The notes below the pieces were generated by a model. It had not been told where the DNA came from, did not search any database, and saw nothing but the letters and a program-made list of their open reading frames with translations. Below are positions 10,301-15,578 of a stretch of DNA of 15,967 bases, in pieces (the stretch's first letter is position 1; each line of letters begins with the position of its first letter). Source of the stretch: Cymbomonas tetramitiformis. Its lineage: Eukaryota; Chlorophyta; Pyramimonadophyceae; Pyramimonadales; Pyramimonadaceae. Position numbers and translations under genes: made by a program. Where the stretch lies: contig LGRX02033489.1 of the NCBI GenBank assembly GCA_001247695.2, forward strand, positions 1 to 15,967, written 5' to 3'.

Positions 10301-12693
10301 CACTCTGCGGCAGGAGGCTCCTTAACGCGGAGCGCGACAATTGCCCCTTCGCCAGCGCGAGCGCCTGCACTACGAGGTTGCTCAGTTTCCATGCAGAGAC
10401 CCGCCTACCCACCCACCACTTTGTGTTGATTTGAGTTTTGAGGTTGATTGGTGGCCTAGGGTCTCCAGGATCGGGGGGGCGCGCGGTCAAAGAATGAATC
10501 AGCAGTGTTGCAGGGCTTCAAGCTTTGAGCCCACCGAGAGTTTACAGGACGAGCGGACGAGACGCTTTAGGGGCTGTGCGATGAGAGCAGTTGGAAGTGG
10601 CGCGGAGGCTAAGCGCGCTCGGGGAGGCTCTCACCTCTCCGAGCTCTGGAGAGTCCAGAGAGGCAACTTGGCGAAGATTCCAAATCCTCGCCCGCAGCAG
10701 TATTGGCCAATTAGGGAATGCCAATTCATGGGCCAAGGGCACGGTGTAGGTGAGCCTTGAGCGGGAATGGATTTTAGGAGTTATGATCTCACACCCCTGA
10801 GAGTTCAAGGAGGCTGCTGAAACCCTCAGGCAGGGCCAACCCCTGCACTCAGCTCCAGGAGGCTGCTGAAACCCCCAGGCAGGGCCAACCCCTGCACTCA
10901 GCTCCAGGAGGCTGCCGAAACCCCCAGGCAGGGCCAACCCCTGCCCTCAGCGCCAGGAGGCTGCCGAAACCCCCAGGCGAGGGCATCCCTTTGCCCCTCC
11001 GTAGAGATTAGATAACCACCAGGCATGGCCATGCCCCCCTCCTCCTCGGTGTTAGCAGTCAGCCGGACTCCCGGTCACAACACGAGAGGGAGAGAGGAAG
11101 AGAGAGAGATGTGTGCTCTCTCTGACGGGGCGCCCGAGGTGGTGTGTGCCCTCTGAGCGTTTGCAGATTCGGCTGCGCACTTTTCACATGAGCTCCTCCA
11201 AGCGCATCGAGGGCATCCGCGAGACGCTCGACCGGGCCAAGCAGGAGTTCTGCTCCGTGGCCACCTTCTATGGTAGGCGCTGCCGCCCTGTGGCCTGAGC
11301 TAGGATTAAACGCCTCTGGCAAATCGAGGCGCCGCCGAGGTTGGGAGGCATTGGGAGGTCAATTGGGACTGCCACTCTGCAGCACAGCGGTTCTGCACCA
11401 TCGCTGACACTCCCCGCCCATAGAATGCTCATAGTGTATTCAGATGATTGCTTACCGCGCTCTGCTGCCTGTCGAGCCTACTGTCAAACGCCTGGCATGT
11501 TCTTACCAAATGCAAGCGTGGGCTCGGGACGGGGTGGGGGTTGGCTATTGCAGGCGAGTTCACAGAGCCTGGCACTTTGCAGGAGGGCGCGGTGAGGCCT
11601 CCCAGCCCATTGCCATCCCCGAGCCTTCCAGCGCCTTCCCCCGGCGCAGCAAGGGGGAGCCTGGCCGGCCGCGGAGAAGCTCGTCTTGGGCGCGCGGTGG
11701 GCCATCGGTGGGGCGTGTGTATTGGTGGCATTGTGATGATGGAATCGATGCCACTCCCCATGGCGCGCGCACGGTGCAGATTCCATGTCCACCTGGGCGC
11801 GCATTGAGGTGGCCGCCTGCAGGGAGTGATGGATGCAGCGGTGTTCTGGGCCTCGCAGGAGCCGGAGCGGTTCTTCAACATGTTCAAGAGCTTCATCAAC
11901 GCCGTGAGTGCTGCGAAGAAGGACCGGCGAAAAGTGGAGAAGTGCCACTCCGCTGCTGCCAAGGGGGTCGAAGCCGATTTCGTCCTTCCTGTCCCCGCCG
12001 CCGCCGCCCCTACCCTCACCCACCACGCTGGCCCTGGCGGAGTCCACCCCTCCACCCTCCACCGCATCTCCCAGGATGCCGCCACCACCCCCACTCCCAC
12101 CGCAGCCTCCGGGATTCCCCACCCCGCTCGCAGTTTGCCGCGGGCCCGGAGGGGCCGCGCCACCGCCGCCTCTGCCTGGGGTGCCCCCTCCCCCTCCAGT
12201 CGCACTGCCATCACAGAAAAAAGGCCCCCCCGCAGGAGCGTCGCTGAGCGAGCTGCTCAAAGCAAAGAAGAAAGGAGGCGGTGGAGGAGCCTTAGAGGAG
12301 CCTGCTGACACCTCCGCAGGGCCACGTGGCGCCGGGAGCATTGAAGATGTGTCGGACGGAGAGGCGAGGCTTCCGAGGAAGTCACGGGAGGCGCGGCGCA
12401 GCATCTCTGGCATGAGCGAGTCCAATCCCTCTTCCCCTGCTCCGGGCTCTCCGACTGTCAAGAAGATGCCTATCGGCCGACGTAAAGCCATCATCAAGCC
12501 GGCTGTACTGGGGACTTCCGTGCCTGCAGAGGCAGATAGCTCCCAAGCTGCGTCACCCAAAGCAACACCGTCGGAGCTGGCAAAGCCCAGGCCCTTGGGC
12601 ACGAAGTCGAAGCCCGTGAAGCCACGTGCCAAGGCAGACGACGCCAAGCCCACAACCCCGAAAGCCAGCGCAAAGACAAGGCCAACAAATTAG
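1238..12693 (+). CDS. IQ-motif formin, FH1-FH2 actin nucleator (multi-exon, start unresolved)
   Basis: Formins nucleate and processively elongate unbranched actin filaments. FH2 forms a dimeric ring on the barbed end and FH1 polyproline recruits profilin-actin. My splice model joins 1238-1393, 1718-1880, 2130-2394, 2505-2721, 3630-3761, 4280-4591, 5696-5770, 6028-6060, 6297-6380, 6897-7079, 8305-8399, 8821-8890, 9100-9162, 9888-10082, 11167-11272, 11554-11591, 11823-11941 and 12075-12693. All introns are GT-AG, the frame is kept throughout, and the product is about 974 residues. Model residues: IQ pair about 268-311, FH1 about 316-346, FH2 about 368-769, proline-rich tail 770-974. The FH2 identification rests on many consecutive family motifs and is firm. 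Exons before 3630 are inferred from phase and composition. The initiator codon is not assigned, and no GBD/FH3, PTEN-like or other N-terminal formin domain was recognised. Taxon-specific class cannot be settled by eye. Confidence 0.85.
1718..1880 (+). CDS. Predicted formin exon containing a 49-bp internal duplication
   Basis: The acceptor is TATGCAG ending at 1717 and the donor is GTAGGG at 1881, phase 0 in and phase 1 out. The leftover T joins AT at 2130 to make a Tyr codon, so the junction to the next exon keeps frame. It reads LVWTSSLDERCMKHLPDRRS, then passes through two copies of a 49-bp repeat (1791-1839 and 1840-1888). Because 49 is not divisible by three, the two copies are read in different frames. 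No domain is recognised. The splice-phase fit is the only support, so an intronic origin remains possible. Confidence 0.4.
1791..1888. repeat. 49-bp tandem duplication
   Basis: The two copies begin GCTTGGCCTCCCAGCGCT at 1791 and again at 1840. They match almost base for base for about 37 bp, with one G/C difference, and then diverge after CCGGAGGC. The duplication sits inside the predicted exon 1718-1880 and is frame-changing if that exon is real. Confidence 0.9.
2130..2394 (+). CDS. Predicted formin exon with short polyproline and basic serine-rich stretch
   Basis: The acceptor is ATCCTGCAG ending at 2129 and the donor is GTGTGC at 2395. It enters with two bases that complete the Tyr codon from 1880 and leaves two bases (AG). 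It encodes a run of six prolines (SPPPPPPEE), a helix-like stretch (LERGGLHEEQRQWVMASLLGG), then a basic Ser/Arg segment (PKRRSSRSVGG) and an acidic Ser/Asp segment (SLSDSEVGKKEYH). Composition and splice sites look coding. No family domain is recognised. The six prolines could serve as a minor SH3 or profilin ligand, which is inference. Confidence 0.55.
2505..2721 (+). CDS. Predicted formin exon of unknown domain content
   Basis: It starts after GGTAG (ending 2504), the only acceptor close by that keeps frame with the AG left from 2394. The nearer CAG at 2497 would read straight into a stop. It encodes DPTFRKYEFDDSSQRTLQRQ followed by a mixed stretch ending EAENCE. The proposed donor is GTATCA at 2722, phase 0, with GTATGG at 2678 as an alternative. 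No domain is recognised. An alternative acceptor (CCACAG ending about 2517) in another frame cannot be excluded. Confidence 0.4.
2722..3629 (+). other. Presumed intron with no clear exon
   Basis: This stretch of about 900 bases starts with a G-rich degenerate repeat (2797-3015). From about 3060 to 3240 short frames are open, and a CAG|GTGCGC donor-like site lies at 3237/3238, so a small extra exon is possible. I could not match it to a family or define both its ends. The rest looks like ordinary intron. Confidence 0.4.
2797..3015 (+). repeat. G-rich purine tract with degenerate short repeats
   Basis: About 220 bp that are almost all G and A on the plus strand, with many runs of three to seven G and recurring GGGGTCAGG and GGGGGAGGA words. 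The unit length is irregular. Because G is on the sense strand, the nascent RNA would contain many G-quadruplex-capable runs. It lies in a presumed formin intron. Confidence 0.85.
3630..3761 (+). CDS. Formin exon with two tandem IQ motifs (calmodulin-type binding)
   Basis: This exon encodes two IQ motifs: WQAAWRGYRTR matches [I]QxxxRGxxxR with Trp at the first position, and LQALVRRWLAR matches IQxxxRxxxxR with Arg in place of Gly. The second Gln is 23 residues after the first, the normal spacing for tandem IQ motifs that wrap calmodulin or myosin light chains. The acceptor is CAGCAGAG ending at 3629, and a start at 3628 is also possible. The donor is GTGGTG at 3762, with GTAATG at 3768 as an alternative; both are phase 0 and fit the FH1 exon at 4280. 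IQ motifs next to FH1-FH2 suggest calcium/calmodulin control or light-chain binding, an inference. Tandem IQ motifs are also typical of myosin necks, but no motor domain is visible between 1238 and 3629. Confidence 0.75.
3762..4279 (+). other. Presumed intron between IQ and FH1 exons
   Basis: C-rich sequence with a pyrimidine-rich stretch near 3780-3890. No exon with family similarity was recognised. The acceptor GGCGCGCAG ends at 4279. A further small exon here cannot be excluded. Confidence 0.5.
4280..4591 (+). CDS. Formin exon: FH1 polyproline and start of FH2 (lasso)
   Basis: Contains 104 codons, phase 0 at both ends. The first part is FH1: PPPPVAM, nine prolines, MPGG, then eight prolines and GG, the kind of run that binds profilin. 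After a linker (APPGATNWLEPSV) comes the FH2 start NRRQVHWEVIPPHRIGQTIW. Its two tryptophans correspond to the conserved lasso/linker tryptophans that hold the FH2 dimer together. It then reads DDYSMLKQLFTKTKDQQ, the segment leading into the knob. The acceptor is GCGCAG ending at 4279. The donor GTTCGC at 4592 is weak but keeps phase with 5696. The FH1-FH2 linker is short, about twenty residues. Confidence 0.9.
4592..5695 (+). other. Intron carrying a 39-bp minisatellite
   Basis: This intron of about 1.1 kb separates the lasso exon from the knob exon. It has C-rich stretches (about 4820-4875), a GC-rich purine-rich stretch (about 4990-5130), and then the 39-bp array at 5288-5670 almost up to the acceptor CGCCAG at 5695. 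No exon was recognised inside it, although the FH2 lasso-knob linker is variable in the family and a tiny extra exon could be hidden. Confidence 0.6.
5288..5670. repeat. 39-bp minisatellite, about ten copies
   Basis: The unit begins GGGGCTTGTTGGCCTCTGGT and ends GTGCATATTTC. Copies start at 5288, 5327, 5366 and 5405, and later copies are 37-39 bp. Variants differ by CTTG/CGTG, GGTGGGCGCC/GGTGGCGCC and CCTCTGG/CCGCTGG. A period of 39 keeps frames open on both strands, which explains the long Cys/Trp-rich and His/Arg/Pro-rich frames seen here. Those are not genes. Confidence 0.95.
5696..5770 (+). CDS. Formin FH2 exon, knob segment
   Basis: 25 codons, phase 0 to 0, between CGCCAG and donor GTATGA. 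It reads GRIVKTLLDLKRASNIEIML, which matches the conserved FH2 knob helix (LD.KRAQNI.I.L in the family). The isoleucine in SNIEIML probably corresponds to the actin-contacting isoleucine whose mutation disables FH2 in model formins. That alignment was made by eye. Confidence 0.85.
6028..6060 (+). CDS. Formin FH2 microexon (33 nt)
   Basis: 11 codons, VKMSLDDIATA, phase 0 to 0, between CATGCAG ending 6027 and GTCGGA at 6061. It supplies the family segment (plddI..aI) that joins the knob helix exon (ending MLAQ) to the next exon (starting IARMETEKL). Without it the FH2 alignment would miss exactly this stretch. This makes a very short exon convincing despite its size. Confidence 0.75.
6297..6380 (+). 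CDS. Formin FH2 exon
   Basis: 28 codons, phase 0 to 0, between CTGCAG ending 6296 and GTGCTC at 6381. It reads IARMETEKLEIDQVAQLLNF then MPAQEEVQ. This is the classical FH2 stretch in which an Ile/Asp-rich helix is followed by LL..LP...E. Confidence 0.88.
6381..6896 (+). other. FH2 intron with a 42-bp duplication
   Basis: Intron of 516 bp between two well-supported FH2 exons. It contains a 42-bp direct repeat (6643-6731) and no other recognised feature. The acceptor is ATGCCAG ending at 6896. Confidence 0.7.
6643..6731. repeat. 42-bp tandem pair
   Basis: Two copies start ATGCAAAGCAGTATTCTG at 6643 and ATGCAAAACAGTATTCTG at 6685. Both continue through AATCCAAGGGT and GGCCGTCG, and a truncated third start (ATGCAGC) follows at 6727. 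The repeat is intronic. Confidence 0.9.
6897..7079 (+). CDS. Formin FH2 exon, central helical segment
   Basis: 61 codons, phase 0 to 0, between ATGCCAG and GTGCTC. It opens LLQAYKGDPAELGKAEHFFL, the strongly conserved FH2 block (y.gd...L..aE.F...l). It then reads LRAMQFKLGFELAASVLETA and ends SATHQ, matching the family pattern (rl.al.f...f......l...i..l..A). This is among the clearest FH2 evidence in the window. Confidence 0.95.
7080..8304 (+). other. Long FH2 intron filled by a 27-bp minisatellite
   Basis: Intron of 1225 bp, the longest in the model. It begins GTGCTC and ends with a C-rich tract (about 8235-8275) and CTTGGCAG. Nearly 900 bp of it is the repeat at 7226-8120. Both flanking exons are firm FH2 exons, so the repeat is intronic. 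Confidence 0.85.
7226..8120. repeat. 27-bp minisatellite, about 30 degenerate copies
   Basis: The consensus unit includes CTAGATGCCGGTATGACAGG followed by GGCCGTA. Many copies are perfect (for example around 7640-7700 and 8035-8110). Others have small indels, TTGG for CCGG, or CTCGATG for CTAGATG. Copies end at about 8118, just before GAGTCAATATAATAG. No unique spacers separate the units, so this is not a CRISPR array. Confidence 0.95.
8305..8399 (+). CDS. Formin FH2 exon with the GN-x-x-N motif
   Basis: 95 nt, phase 0 in and two bases out, between CTTGGCAG and GTGATG. It reads MESSRMKALLKLILVVGNTL then NQRRSQCHGF. The SxxxxxLLxxxLxxGNxxN signature is the best known FH2 motif. The AG left over joins G at 8821 to give an Arg where the family usually has the actin-contacting Lys of GF(K)L. 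Confidence 0.95.
8400..8820 (+). other. FH2 intron
   Basis: 421 bp, from GTGATG to GGGTGCAG. It is GC-rich and purine-rich on the plus strand. I see no repeat or exon in it. Confidence 0.75.
8821..8890 (+). CDS. Formin FH2 exon, LDSLARLTDTKS segment
   Basis: 70 nt, completing an Arg codon from the previous exon and leaving in phase 0 at GTAGCC. It reads LDSLARLTDTKSFDGSTPLL then HYL, nearly identical in pattern to the FH2 consensus (F.L..L.KL.DTKS.D...TLLH.L). Confidence 0.95.
9100..9162 (+). CDS. Formin FH2 exon (63 nt)
   Basis: 21 codons, phase 0 to 0: VAHAERASKDFLDLSDEFPS plus L. It follows HYL from 8890 to give LLHYLV, as in the family, and continues with the helix that ends (D/E)(L/F)..L. 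The acceptor is GCCGCCAG ending at 9099. The donor GTCCGC at 9163 is weak but gives a good join (FPSL|ESAARC) to 9888. Confidence 0.8.
9163..9887 (+). other. FH2 intron, nothing recognised
   Basis: 725 bp with no repeat array or exon that I can support. One plus-strand frame remains open past the exon to about 9354, but the FH2 alignment leaves that frame at 9162. Confidence 0.65.
9888..10082 (+). CDS. Formin FH2 exon, post-domain helices
   Basis: 65 codons, phase 0 to 0, between GCCTCAG ending 9887 and GTGCCA at 10083. It reads ESAARCCFASLEQELAPLQE then GLGALA, matching the FH2 coiled segment in which a conserved Ala is followed by a helix of heptad-like L..L. The middle (RRRPRNTKQQPEDAPHDPAD) is a hydrophilic loop longer than usual for this region, and the exon ends AMAEDTQFQ. 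Intron retention or an internal splice in the loop cannot be excluded. Confidence 0.8.
10102..10251. repeat. 50-bp repeat, three copies
   Basis: Copies start ACTCCTCAGCCGGCGTCCCA at 10102, 10152 and 10202, are about 98 percent identical, and are followed by a diverged start ACTGCTCAG at 10252. Each copy carries a CTCCTCAG acceptor-like word. The array lies about 20 bp after the donor at 10083. Confidence 0.95.
10806..10995. repeat. 49-bp minisatellite, four copies
   Basis: Copies share AGGAGGCTGCTGAAACCC and CAGGGCCAACCCCTGC and start at about 10808, 10857, 10906 and 10955. The last copy diverges after the AGGC near 10978. Confidence 0.95.
11167..11272 (+). CDS. Formin FH2 exon, C-terminal helix
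   Basis: 106 nt, phase 0 in and one base out, between GTTTGCAG and GTAGGC. It reads IRLRTFHMSSSKRIEGIRET then LDRAKQEFCSVATFY. The family pattern here is (F...A...i..L...l..a...f...a.yfGE). The Gly and Glu of the YGE motif are completed by the next microexon. Confidence 0.9.
11554..11591 (+). CDS. Formin FH2 microexon (38 nt)
   Basis: The acceptor is TATTGCAG ending at 11553 and the donor is the strong GTGAGG at 11592. It takes one leftover base, encodes GEFTEPGTLQEGA and leaves in phase 0, so both neighbouring junctions work with canonical sites. It restores the conserved FYGE motif of FH2. Skipping it would force an unusual acceptor (GGGAG at 11826) for the following exon. The evidence is splice phase plus family motif. 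There is no transcript evidence. Confidence 0.7.
11823..11941 (+). CDS. Formin FH2 exon, last helix of the domain
   Basis: 119 nt, phase 0 in and two bases out, between CGCCTGCAG and GTGCCA. It reads GVMDAAVFWASQEPERFFNM then FKSFINAVSAAKKDRRKVE. This matches the end of FH2 (FF..f..F...f..A......kk...e). GTGCCA at 11942 is the only nearby donor that keeps frame with the acceptor at 12074. A stronger-looking GTGAGT at 11904 would cut the last helix and break phase. Confidence 0.85.
12075..12693 (+). CDS. Formin last exon: second proline-rich region, DAD/WH2-like motif, basic tail, stop
   Basis: About 205 codons ending TAG at 12691-12693, after the acceptor ATCTCCCAG ending at 12074. It begins MPPPPPLPPQPPGF, then APPPPLPGVPPPPP, an FH1-like region placed after FH2. 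Next comes SLSELLKAKKKGGGGG (about 12241-12288), a short amphipathic Leu-Leu helix followed by lysines. This resembles the formin DAD (xxLLxxL then basic) or a WH2-type actin-binding motif but matches neither fully. The remainder is rich in Ser, Pro, Lys and Ala (for example KSREARRSISGMSES and KPVKPRAKADDAKP), probably disordered and phosphorylated. Both the autoinhibition and the actin-binding roles are inference. Confidence 0.85.
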
Positions 12694-13008
12694 AGGGTGA
12701 TGGTGGATGGCACCAGGTGCAAACCGGGGGATCAATGATGCACAGCGCGCTGCGGATAGGCTGCATGCATGCAAGCTCCCCATTACGAAGGAGCAGTGTC
12801 ACCCGGCACTCATTCTGTTTGGTATTTTTGGGTGAAGACCCATTAATGTTTGCTCATTTGATGCTACCCACTGATCCAGCATCGGCCTTTTGGACTCGGA
12901 CAAATGAGTATATTTATGACACATCTGGTTTGGACCAATGAAAACGTGCCACGCAGGCAGCAATTCTGAGTTATATTTGTGATGAAATGCTGATGTGGAA
13001 GTGAGACG

Positions 13009-13212
13009 GCCACGTGTTCAGAACTGGATTGGACACAGTGCATTGACGTGTTCCCAATGTTCGGAAGAGTCCCTTGAGTATTGGGGCCGATCGGCCCCAA
13101 TATTCTATTATCCCCAATATTCAGAATATTGCGGCCGATCAGCCCCAATATTCCAGGAACCTCCCAAACTCGGAAAATGCCAATGCCCTGTGACCCAGCC
13201 TGAACACGTGGC
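13009..13212. repeat. Terminal-inverted-repeat-like element with CACGTG ends
   Basis: GCCACGTGTTCAG at 13009-13021 and its exact reverse complement CTGAACACGTGGC at 13200-13212 bracket about 200 bp. The interval contains a palindrome and repeated CCCCAATATTC words. The layout resembles a small nonautonomous foldback or MITE-like element. No target-site duplication was confirmed. Confidence 0.5.
13079..13102. repeat. Perfect 24-bp palindrome
   Basis: TATTGGGGCCGA at 13079-13090 is followed directly by its exact reverse complement TCGGCCCCAATA at 13091-13102. The right half recurs in nearly the same form at 13133-13153 (GGCCGATCAGCCCCAATATT). Confidence 0.9.
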
Positions 13213-13254
13213 ATTGACGACTTTGACCCAAAATTAGGTCAAAGCCGACAATGC
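13211..13254. repeat. Imperfect hairpin, 18-bp arms
   Basis: GCATTGACGACTTTGACC (13211-13228) pairs with GGTCAAAGCCGACAATGC (13237-13254) with two mismatches and an 8-nt AT-rich loop. It could be an RNA stem in the formin 3' UTR or the arm of a small element. Confidence 0.75.
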
Positions 13255-14227
13255 CTGCGAAATGTTGTGCTGATGCCAAAAAATGTTCTAATGCGTGTCA
13301 GACAAATACATTATGCAAACAGAACATACAAGGCAAAACATAACGGGGATCTCCGGTGCGCGGTGATGAGCGAGAAAACCCCAAAGCCCCCGGATCCCGC
13401 ACAAGACGTCGGAACGAAAACGTACAAGATCAAAACAAACGAATGCGATATACAAACGTAAGCGAGTGCATACAAATTGCGGCACACGCAACCAGTTGAG
13501 CAACAAACACATTGGGCACGTGTGTCACAAGGGGGCATACGCGGATGGGACATATGACGGGGGGGGGTCGGGGAATTAGGGAAAACACACAAGTCATCTG
13601 AAAACGTATAGTGACATGAGGGGCACACACACGGAAGTGCATATGAAACTAAAATGTTATGCGAGGATGCAACAAGGATCTGGTAGGCGAGCGTTGAGCG
13701 TGGAGTCGGTCGAAGATGAACACAAGCGGAAAGGGGTCGACTAGTCGAAGGTCATCATGCGGTCGAGCACGGATCCTGCATGTAAGCAAAAAGTTAGTCA
13801 TGCATACACATATCGATGCATACACACTTAACGTCAGTCGCGGAAACATTATGCACAAAGATATTCATAGCAGGCAGGGTCACAGCAAGAGGTGCACAGG
13901 AAGATGCAAACAAGAAATGAGCTTGGAATTGCATCAGAACTCCCCTTTGGGTAAATTTCGAAGTTCGAAGCATCGATCTTAGAAATCCAGCTTTCTAGGC
14001 ATTGACTGGCAGTATCTTTTTTACTATGACAGACGACTGAAACCTCAAACGATCTTGGAAATCTGTTTTTTGAGCTTCCGATTGGCTAGTATTTTATAAT
14101 GTGACTCGTGATTAAAAAAACGATCGACTGCGTTGATGACAGACGACGATCATCGTAGACATCTTCACCGTTCGCTTCGCCGTTCGTTGACGTGATGGTG
14201 TAGATCACCGTGCGCTGACGCGCCGGT

Positions 14228-14234
14228 TATAAAA
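14228..14234 (+). promoter_or_regulatory. TATA-box-like site
   Basis: GGTTATAAAACAG contains a good TATAAAA match. No gene is recognised directly downstream, so the role is unknown. Confidence 0.2.
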
Positions 14235-14458
14235 CAGCCTGAGGTGTGATAGACTGTGATGTCATGACATTGAAATGACAACAACAGTCGACACTGATGA
14301 CACACCTATGACATTGTAAGCAATGTTAGAGCAATAGATCGCGAGTTGTGATGACGTGGCAGATTCGAGAAATGTTGTTGCAAAGCATATTTCATGGCAC
14401 GTGGCTCTCACATGATCCCTTCGATTAATCGAGGGCTGATGTGTCACAAATATATCAT

Positions 14459-14540
14459 GAAGAGGAGCTAATTAGCCCCAATATGACCTGAGAGAGCGTC
14501 AGCGACCTCGGGTCATATTGGGGCTAATTAGCACCTCTTC
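14459..14540. repeat. Foldback with 30-bp arms and 22-nt loop
   Basis: The left arm 14459-14488 begins GAAGAGGAGCTAATTAGC. The right arm 14511-14540 is its reverse complement with one mismatch in 30. The loop is 14489-14510. The arms contain GCCCCAATAT, the same core as in the palindrome cluster at 13079-13153. Confidence 0.9.
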
Positions 14541-14900
14541 GTACTATCTATCCCTTGACGGCAAGGATTCCTAGAACAGTTGTCCTTGCATTGACAGATT
14601 CGTGCATGTCTTAATTGGTATGTACTTTGGTTGTGTTAATTGCCAAATTTTATAGTCAGTGTCAATGAAATCGAAACAACACATGGCACCTATGACTACC
14701 GGTAAAATGACCATCAAAGAATGAGTAAAGTTGTTGCCGCTAAACTCATCTTTCGTCCCGCCGAAAACCGCGTTCACAACCGCGACAGGTCAGCAGACGC
14801 TCACTCATCCTACGTGGCAAAATAGGCGGCGAGCTTAGAAACATTAGTTTTTCAAGCGGTCTCAAAACATGTTTGACCCTGCGCGTGCTCTGACCTGCCT

Positions 14901-14970
14901 TATATATTTCGTTTGACTCATAACAAGGTACCGGTTCTCTCTCACACACCCCTTGCTACTAACTTTTCAG
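14901..14970 (+). promoter_or_regulatory. TATA-like box, then branch-point-like and acceptor-like signals
   Basis: CTTATATATTTCG at about 14899-14911 is followed by CT-rich CTCTCTCACACACCCC (about 14937) and then CTACTAACTTTTCAG ending at 14970. The last is an unusually good branch-point plus acceptor string. These would fit the 5' end of a plus-strand gene with a first intron, but no coding exon directly follows. Confidence 0.25.
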
Positions 14971-15367
14971 GTGAGGCGGATTGATTTTAAAAAATCATCC
15001 GTAACATAGAGATGCGACTAGAATTTTTCAGATTTTAGAAGGGTGTGTTTAGAAAACGTTTTGTGTTGCCGAATTTCGAGTTCGGGTCTCAGTTGATAGG
15101 AACTGACCGCGTTCGCTGCTGACACGAGGACCTGTGTGTAAGTCCCGAATTTCCGCTGATAGGCTTGAACTATTGCGGTGCACTCTGTTCTGCATCGCAT
15201 GCGCTCAGACTTGGTCACGGCTTTTTTTAACCTCGCAGGAAGGTGTTTAGCTTTTTACTTAAAGGGAGCAGCGCGTCCAAAGAGTAATTCTCTGACGGGA
15301 CTTGTGTGTCCTCGGGTCTAATCACCCCTGCTCCCCCTGTAACTTTGTCGGACTTTGTTGTGTGCAG

Positions 15368-15578
15368 ATTCGCTTGGAGAGTTGCAAAAAAACTCCCAAG
15401 AAGGTATACCAAAGGTATATTTTTTTCACGGGCTGTTTTGTGCTTAAGAGTAGCTGTTTTTTTCAGTTGACGAAGCCCGTAATAACTAGTCTTGTGGAGG
15501 CTAGAATTGTTGAGCGCGGCAGCGCCGAGAAAATACGAATGAGACTGCAGCAGGCCCAGTGCAGCCTGGGAGCCTCAT
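15368..15578 (+). CDS. Possible exons of a second plus-strand gene (partial)
   Basis: Two candidate exons: 15368-15403 (IRLESCKKTPKK) between TGTGCAG and GTATAC, and 15467-about 15580 between GTTTTTTTCAG and GTTTAC. The second reads LTKPVITSLVEARIVERGSA then EKIRMRLQQAQCSLGASS. The intron between them would be 63 nt and in frame. The second segment looks helical and coding-like but matches no family I recognise. The gene, if real, continues past the right edge. Chance open frames are a serious alternative. Confidence 0.22.

Larger units (their letters stand above)
10083..11166 (+). other. FH2 intron with two minisatellites
   Basis: 1084 bp between GTGCCA and GTTTGCAG. It holds the 50-bp array (10102-10251) and the 49-bp array (10806-10995). 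The stretch between them (10260-10800) shows nothing I can identify. Confidence 0.75.
12694..15367. other. Formin 3' flank and intergenic DNA
   Basis: Base composition drops in GC from about 12800 onward. I find no coding region with family similarity on either strand over about 2.7 kb; frames are short and broken. The first part should contain the formin 3' UTR, but no poly(A) signal is obvious enough to call. Palindromes and hairpins are listed separately. CACGTG E/G-box words occur at 13011, 13205 and 13515, and TGACGTGGCA lies near 14352. Confidence 0.6.

Noticed and set aside
11904..11909. GTGAGT as the donor ending the last FH2 exon
   Set aside because: It would truncate the final FH2 helix and is out of phase with the acceptor at 12074. 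GTGCCA at 11942 fits both.
11484..12653. 389-residue minus-strand frame
   Set aside because: It is the reverse-strand shadow of the GC-rich last formin exons. The plus strand has family motifs and splice sites.
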